Below are positions 57,684 to 64,000 of a stretch of 64,000 bases of DNA, piece after piece. Under the pieces are notes generated by a model. The model was given only the letters and a program-made list of their open reading frames with translations, was not told the DNA's origin and ran no database searches. Location of the stretch: the NCBI GenBank assembly GCA_038363925.1, contig JAQQWL010000002.1, positions 4,836,001 to 4,900,000 on the forward strand, read 5' to 3'. The position numbers and the translations under genes were made by a program. The stretch is from Apiospora phragmitis. Lineage: Eukaryota; Ascomycota; Sordariomycetes; Amphisphaeriales; Apiosporaceae. The first letter of the stretch is position 1; every line of letters begins with the position of its first letter.

Positions 57684-59201
57684 GTCGAGGTGGCGAGACG
57701 ATAGTAAGTGCCGGCGGAATGAGCTCTTGCTGTGATGAAGGATTAATAGTCTCCGGTTACCTGGTAACCTCTTATATAGCGGTTCATGTGTATGCTTTAT
57801 CCCACGATGATAAGACCGGCAGTGCGGCCATGTCAATCAATATAGGGGCGAAAATTGGGACCTCGTGAACCGGGTATATCCTAGCGTCGTCACTTGTCAG
57901 GGGGCTGCGCCCCACGGAAACTCTCTTTTCGCTACCATGTGCCCGGTCTAATCTGATCCTAACGACGCTATTTAGACCCGAGGCAGTTAGTACGAAACGT
58001 TAATACGAGGTCAACTAAAAAGGAAATTTCGCCGTCCCCGGCGTGCCCGGCGTGCCGCGGATGAACAACCTCACGTTCTGCTTCCATGTCCAAAGAAAGC
58101 TGACCCGTTCAACGGTTCATTATGGTCATTATCCCCATCAAGCAAAAACAAACACATACCGGCAGAGTCACATGACCACACAAGTCGATTTCACATCACA
58201 TTTGGCATGGGCTGATGCTCGCATCGGTGCACCTTCTCACCGACACGCACTTTACGGTACCAGCCCTAGATACCCGAACTACAGATTTTGAGACCTGGAG
58301 TTGCCACGGGTTTACCCAGTACAAAGCACTCATCCCTCGAATAGCAGGCTAGGATCCATCGGGGTATTGACTCCGTGCCCAACACTCGCAAATGTAAATT
58401 TGGAGGCCACTGCGAGAGCTGGTGTGCTTTTTGCATGGCAATCATGGATTGCAGGGCCTTTGCGTCTGCTTGAGGTCCAACGATTGTATCAAAATGGCAT
58501 GTGGCTGTAGCCTCAGTGCTAAGTGCGAATGTGCTTTCGTGATAGAGCCCGGTAACTTCTCATGGCGCTCTTATTGGCCACATGTTACCAAGTCACGAGC
58601 ATCGCGAAGGCCAAGGGCACAAGCATACCGATTCATACACACACTCCAAGCCTGTGGTTCTTCGTCGCCACGGGCGACACCTCCGTTTATGCTTGGAAGT
58701 AGTGGTACTCAGACCCAAGCCCGGGCAGTAACGACCCTTCTGTTCTCACCACGACCCTCTGTGGGTAGTTGTCACCGCAAACGTCCAAGACCGTGGTGAA
58801 GTTAAAGGGGATTTTCTAAGCCGCTGGGTAGGGCCGTCTTTGAGATGTTGGATTAACAACGGTCAAGGAAACTTCGAAGACCGTTTTCAGACACCTCCAA
58901 CCAAATGTAATAAAGAGGCGCAACTCTAAAGACTGCTGCTCCTGGTAGGAACTCGATGTTCCCGTCACCATCGGCCACAACACCTGAAATCGGTATGCAT
59001 TTCACAACCGGTACTGGTCTCACTGCAGTTCAGAAACGAAAGCATCAGATCTCCCCATGGGCTAATCAGTATATCCAAGTAATTCTTCTCAGGTTGTCAT
59101 CAAACAACTCCTAGTAGCTCAGTGATTTCTACTCCGCCCTCATTACATGTTGCATTGGGCTTCTAGCCTGGCTGTAGAAGTTCTTCGAGGAGACGAGTGT
59201 A
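57684..59201. other. Intergenic region
   Basis: No supported gene in 1.5 kb. TATATAGCG (minus strand, 57771-57780 area) could be the protease TATA box. Confidence 0.45.
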
Positions 59202-59869
59202 TTACAAGCAGTCCCGCGATGCCCTCTGGACAATATATAGCCTGCCAACCGTAAGGGAAAGATGTAGAATAGATGTCGCAATAAAGTATACATAGGCCAC
59301 CAATCTTCGCATCAGTCGAGTAACACTGTTGCGTGTAACAAGAGAAGAGAAGAAAGGAGCACCAAGTGGGGTTATCATGAAACACAGGGCTACCACTGCC
59401 GCCACGACAGCTGCGGCAGTAGCAGGCTGCGCTGTCGTCGTTGGTACCCCCACGGAGCTTGGGTATGTGATCCAGCCGTCTTGTTCTCCATACCCTTGCC
59501 CATATCTCGTGGTCGCGTTGTTGGGGTTGGGGTTGCAGAACTCGATATGGGGCCCGAGGAAGTTGGGGTTCTTGTCATCCTTGCAGCCGCGCCACCCCCA
59601 CTCCTTCGGGTCCTGGCTGCCCTCGAGGGTGAAGGAACCCATCTCGAAGACCACGATCTCGTAGCCGTAGGTGCCGGCGATGGTCTTGGTGACCTCGAAG
59701 TGATCGTGCCGCGCGCCCTTGAGGTGGTACTGGCTCTTTTGGTTATGCCACACCAGCACGTTGTAGTTCGGGAAGGCCGCCCAGAGTTGGTTGAGGTCGT
59801 CGTCGTGGCTTCTGCCGCACTACCCAGCGCGGCTAGTGTCAGAGGTACCAGCAATTGTATTAGCTGCAT
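59202..59869 (-). CDS. Small secreted protein with hydrophobic C-terminus, one frame break
   Basis: ATG at 59869 with a clear signal peptide (L-L-V-P-L-T-L-A-A-L-G-S-A). A one-base shift near 59820 leads to the main frame, which has Y-N-V-L-V-W-H-N, then G-Y-E-I-V-V-F, W-G-W-R-G-C and two or three Cys, a Thr/Gln/Pro linker, and a hydrophobic span typical of a GPI-anchor signal or membrane tail. The frame runs on a further 60 residues to 59202. Likely a cell-surface protein of about 180-220 residues; no family recognised. Confidence 0.5.
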
Positions 59870-61620
59870 GTTGGCCTTAGCTTTGGGTTTCCAAGAGGTT
59901 ATGTTGGAGCCAAGTTGGACGATGAAGAAATTTTCTTCGAGGCAGAAGAGCTTCCTAATATACACCTCCAGCAACTTAACTGCTGCCATGTCGTGGAGAG
60001 CCACTGTACTTGGGTATTTCCACCGTTACAGACATCCTGTAAGGCTGAATACGCGCCCTCCCCTAGTGTGTAATTAGTATTCTTAGGTCAGCCATCGCGA
60101 CGCCCAGCTGAATTGAAAGGCAATGCCACGGCCATTATTCTCCACACGGAGCCCCAGGTCTTGGTATCAGGCTACGACTGAGTAACCGCCTTTCCATATA
60201 CTAATGACCAAAGTGGAGACAATTTGCCGGCGTCTCCAACTGCATGCACACGGTGCCCTTTTACTAGAAGTCATTGGTTACATGTAATATGCAGGTACCC
60301 TCAAGTGTCACCTTCTAAACATGTGCCTGTGCGCCTGGTGAGTTTCGTACTGTTGGAGAAAGCCCTGGCAGCAGCAGCAATTATATTTTATCGCCCGCCT
60401 CTCTGTCGGGACGTCAGGCTTCCTCGGCTGACTGAGCCAATATTGTTTCTTTTGGTGACTGTTTAGCGCAACCCCTCAGCCCAGCTCAGTGTATACCGCT
60501 CTAGATGCGGCTGTGCCTCTTTTTGCTCTTGTGTAGGATCATATCCGTTTTATAAGGCTGCCTTTAGTCGAGGCGGCTGTACCGCTCCAATAAGTGCTGT
60601 TGTGGCTGCGGCTGTGTTCAGTGACGTGGTTGCCGCGCATCACCTCATTGGTCTTGCAGACGCCCGTGACACTTACTTCAGGCAACTAGGTGTCACTGTC
60701 GGGATGGTGCAGGCATGGGACCTGTGAGGCTCCTGCTAGCCGCCCTCCTTTACGCGGTCATGTTTTCTACTTAGAAGTAGCCAATGAGCACTTTCTACAT
60801 TTGGGTCGCCTGAAATCTAGAATTACCTACGTAGCCTGATTGCGCTCCAGCTCAGATTTTGACCCCTGCAGAAAGCTGGGGTCGACAGCTTGAATGGCGG
60901 CACCCCTGTGCAGCCCTTTTGGGGTATTCTTCTTATGTCACGTGATATTCCCTATACAATACTCTTCGCATCCCAATGGCAATCCACGAGGTTTCTTCTT
61001 TAATATACCGCTTGGCATGCGGCTCGCTACGGTTATTAGGAAGAGTGAAGTTAGGCTTAGGACGTTCAATATGCTGTCATCGCGGTATTCGTAGAATGCA
61101 TCACTGTCGTTGGAGTACGATTTGAGATTTGTCTAGGAGAGCAAGGAAGTACCGTACGGGGAAGTAGGGGTGATGTAAACGTCATCAGTTGATTGTCTGT
61201 AGGATAGTCTGCTACTGCTACAGCCTTCTGGATTGTTCATAATTTGATTGTTAGCGAAGACAAGCTCATACGTCGTCGGCTCAGCCCCGTATTGTGGTTG
61301 GCCACCTACACCTATTCTAGCTGCAGGTGCAGGCATCGTCAAGTCAAGAGCAAACATTTCCCACTCGATCGACTACCTCTGCTAGACACGAGATCCTCAC
61401 TTTTCCATTACTGCTCTGCTTAACTGCTGCCTTTAAAACCCCCCGTCAGTAATTAGGACGGCAGACGACACTCCTTTCCTCCAACGTCGATCTGTGCCAA
61501 ATCCACCTAGCAGATTGCATCAAGTCAACGCAACATCTTTTTTCTCGTTACATCAATCTCCCTACCTACTCTTCATCAACTTAGCATCATTGCTTGTGCC
61601 TTGGAAATAATCATCAGTCG
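59870..61620. other. Intergenic region
   Basis: No supported gene. From about 61440 the sequence becomes C/T-rich and leads into the metzincin gene. Confidence 0.45.
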
Positions 61621-61900
61621 ATGAGGACAACAGCCACCCCGTCCTTCTTTCTTGGCAAAAAAAAACATCTGCTAGTCGATGAGGAGGATAGCCATCCGTT
61701 CTTCAACATCGATTCCGTCCCAGGTCAACCTCACACATCACATCAGGTCGACCCAAGATCAGGACGATACAAAACCATCTCCCTTCATCGCCTCGCTCTT
61801 TCTGCACTTACTTCATCAACATCTGCAGCAATATTGCTTGTCGCTTGGAAAATAAAAAAACACCACTTGCTGAGAATAACAACCACTCTGTTCTTCTCCA
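61575..61900. repeat. Imperfect duplication in the leader of the metzincin gene
   Basis: The stretch 61575-61650 (TTCATCAAC...ATTGCTTGTGCCTTGGAAA...ACAGCCACCCCGTCCTTCT) recurs at about 61811-61905 with substitutions (TTCATCAAC...ATTGCTTGTCGCTTGGAAA...ACAACCACTCTGTTCTTCT); an A-run and a CATCTGCTAG/CACTTGCTGAG piece are shared too. A short third piece lies near 61660-61700. Confidence 0.6.
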
Positions 61901-63090
61901 ATCTCAACCCAACGCCTGCTCAGCTCAGCGCATCGCGACCGGTTGACACAACATCTTCTCCCTTCTACTTTCCCGTCATAAAAAAGGTCAAGATGCTGGA
62001 CATCACGTCGCTCTCTTTGCAGGCGTCGAATATGTCGATCGCAGGGGATGGAGTCCATGTGATCCACCGTGGGGATGAAGTCCATGTGATCCATCATGTG
62101 ATCGAGTCAGGCGACTCGTACCCATCTCACTTGAACATACCTCCATTCATCCACAGTGATAATGGTTTTTGCGGTGCCGCTGAGCCGCCACCAGCAGATT
62201 CGACGCACCCTACCCCCCAAGGCGTCAAGCAAGCAAGCGCGGAACAACACCCGCTACAAGGCAGACATGCGCTGGCCCAGCAGCCAACGCGTCCTGTACG
62301 TCCGATTCCGCAACGGCAGAACGCATCAAAAGGAGCTGGTCAAGAGAGTCGTGACCGAGCACTTCAACGCCATCCCCATGCGGATCCGGTTCGCCTTCCT
62401 ACTGTCCCGCGACCCGGGCCCGTCGGACATCCGCGTGGAGTTTGTCACCTCGGGGCCCCTCGAGGGCCCACCTGGGCACAAACCATAAGTTTTATTGCCG
62501 CGGCGAGACCACCTTGTGGTTGAACTTGGAGAACGACGAAGGGGGACGGGCGCAGGGCACAGTATGACATCCTCCACGAATTCGGTCACGCGCTCGGTCT
62601 CCAACATGAGCACCAGCACCCGGACTCTGGTATCATTTTCGATCGCCGAGCCCTGCGTGACCTAGGGTACACTAACATCGACGAGAATTGGCTATCATTT
62701 GCCATCGACAAGAGAAGAACGGTGCCCTACGACAGACGTTCAATCATGCATTACGAAGTGGAAATGTGTGGGACGAAAAACCTACGCAAAGATATCCCGA
62801 TGCACATCGTCTTGTCGAAAGGGGACAAGCAACAGCTTATTGGTATGTATCCCCCGAAAAAGCCCAAGGTGCCCAAGACTATCTCGGCCTCGGGGGACGT
62901 ATATGAGCCTGTATATGAGCCAGTATATGAGCCCGAATATGAGCCCGAATATGAGCCCGTATATGAGACCAAGCCCCGGAAGAAGTACCGGCACATATCC
63001 GATAAGCCAAAGGCGCGAATCGACGAAATGGCCAGAGAGGGGAAGATTTCCTCCGGAAAGGCGAGGTTCATGAAGTTCATGATCAGTTAG
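61621..63090 (+). CDS. Metzincin (astacin-like) zinc metalloprotease with a Tyr-Glu-Pro repeat tail, several frame breaks
   Basis: In order: a leader-like part (ATG at 61621 or 61993), then M-R-W-P...Y-V-R-F near 62270, then K-R-V-V-T-E-H-F-N near 62350, W-L-N-L-E-N near 62515, the zinc site H-E-F-G-H-A-L-G-L-Q-H-E-H (about 62576-62620) and the Met-turn S-I-M-H-Y (about 62742). HExxHxxGxxH plus a SxMHY turn define metzincins of the astacin type. The C-terminal frame 62722-63090 carries (Y-E-P-V/E)n from 62905, a basic stretch and the stop at 63090. Frame shifts occur near 62250, at GGGG (62452-62455) and near 62560. Usual role: extracellular or periplasmic endopeptidase. No convincing signal peptide is visible. 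Confidence 0.68.
62905..62966 (+). repeat. 12-bp coding tandem repeat (Y-E-P-V/E)n
   Basis: Five to six copies of TATGAGCCYGWA with few substitutions, inside the metzincin C-terminal tail. Unit of four residues, Tyr-Glu-Pro-(Val/Glu). Confidence 0.9.
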
Positions 63091-64000
63091 GGAGCGAACG
63101 CTCTACGTGACCAAGCGACGGTCAGAAGAAAGAGCGGGGCGGCAGCGAGACGCCCAATGTCAATCGGATGTTGTGACAGTCAAGAGCGGCGATACGACAT
63201 GGGTCATCGATGAGGAGGAGTCAGCCCCTGGAGGAAGGAAGGGCCTGGGGACAGTCAGCAGGAGCGAGTCACTTGGATTTTGGGCAGCGTCACACACTTG
63301 GAGACAATGCTCTGACTTGCTCTTGCTGTAATGCTTGGACAACAGACGTCCGGCTTGTTGGTGTAGGATATGGTGTAAGATTTGGGTGGGTGGATACGAT
63401 ACGGTGGTGGTTGGATATGATTTTTGCGAGACGCTTGGCCTGGATACCCGACTGACTCTGGTCTGGGTACATAGTTATGATGCTCTGGACAATACTACTG
63501 TGGAAGTGGCTGAGTAGGTTACTGTTGCTACTGCACTTTGGCTATTGACGACTGTACACTGATGTACATTAGCTACAGGGAGGCTGCTGCTGATGCTGTA
63601 GTTAATACTACTGCTCGTCTTCCCTAAACCACGTATTGCTCATTGGGCAGCTTTCTATTTCCAGAATGACTAAGTGAATGTCATCCACTAATATTTTCGT
63701 ATTCTTAATTCTCTCCCTACCAGCGAAAAATGCTGCGTACAACATCTTGTAAGACACAACATTGATACGCATTCATTGAACTCTTTGTCTTCCGTGCTCA
63801 GCTTAAGGCATTCACAAAACGCTTGCTGTTTCTCCCATTACGGACAAACGGCATGCAAGCCAGCGCCCCTGCCATCCATCAGCTCGGTCGACCACCCCCT
63901 GTCCACAGCACCCAGAGCTTGCGCCACCCCCACCTCCCTCCCCGAAATCGGTCGCGTGAAACCCCTTCTCATACAGCCAACAACCAACGACTGTAATAAC
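63091..64000. other. 3' flank and window end
   Basis: No gene seen. Short frames at 63107-63517 have no recognised features; 63835-63960 is C-rich. Confidence 0.45.

Overview
The window looks like nuclear DNA from a filamentous ascomycete (Pezizomycotina, probably Sordariomycetes). Evidence: short 40-140 nt introns with GTRNGT-type donors and CTAAY-type branch sites; HET, ankyrin and 2EXR proteins; many secreted degradative enzymes, one with a fungal CBM1 cellulose-binding module; and a Fot1/pogo-like transposon reduced to TA-rich sequence in the manner of repeat-induced point mutation (RIP). I see no operons, CRISPR arrays or bacterial signals. Names come from motif recognition by eye; no database search was run. 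Layout: 0-6.6 kb holds three minus-strand members of an unrecognised protein family; the third also has an N-terminal membrane region and overlaps a 160-bp tandem duplication. 7-13.4 kb has a secreted SMP-30/gluconolactonase-like protein, a medium-chain NADP-dependent oxidoreductase with one intron, and a small secreted protein. 13.7-21.6 kb is a degenerate island: a transporter C-terminus relic, a HET-ankyrin gene cut in two by a 1.9-kb Fot1-like element, a Ty3/Gypsy integrase fragment and a broken ORF. 21.9-25.9 kb has a complete M35 deuterolysin and, divergently, a short protein resembling only the deuterolysin prodomain. 27.3-32.4 kb has a double zinc-knuckle protein and a tandem paralogue pair, the first member broken. 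33.2-41.6 kb has an aldo-keto reductase, an unrecognised protein and a seven-exon asparagine synthetase. 42.1-49.6 kb has a broken secreted Gly-rich protein, a CBM1 pectinesterase and a nucleoside hydrolase. 51-63.1 kb has a 2EXR protein, a protein kinase-like gene, a tRNA-like Pol III locus, a pepsin-type protease, a small secreted protein and a metzincin protease. A recurring feature is single-base frame breaks at short homopolymers, mostly C/G, in about a dozen otherwise well-preserved genes. This looks like assembly indel error more than mass pseudogenisation, so many split reading frames should be read as one gene. In-frame stops formed by C-to-T change at CpA near the transposon are a different, probably real, lesion class (RIP leakage). 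The genes do not form one obvious pathway. The theme is secreted polymer and protein breakdown (pectinesterase, deuterolysin, aspartic protease, metzincin) beside incompatibility-type genes, typical of an accessory region in a saprobe or plant associate.
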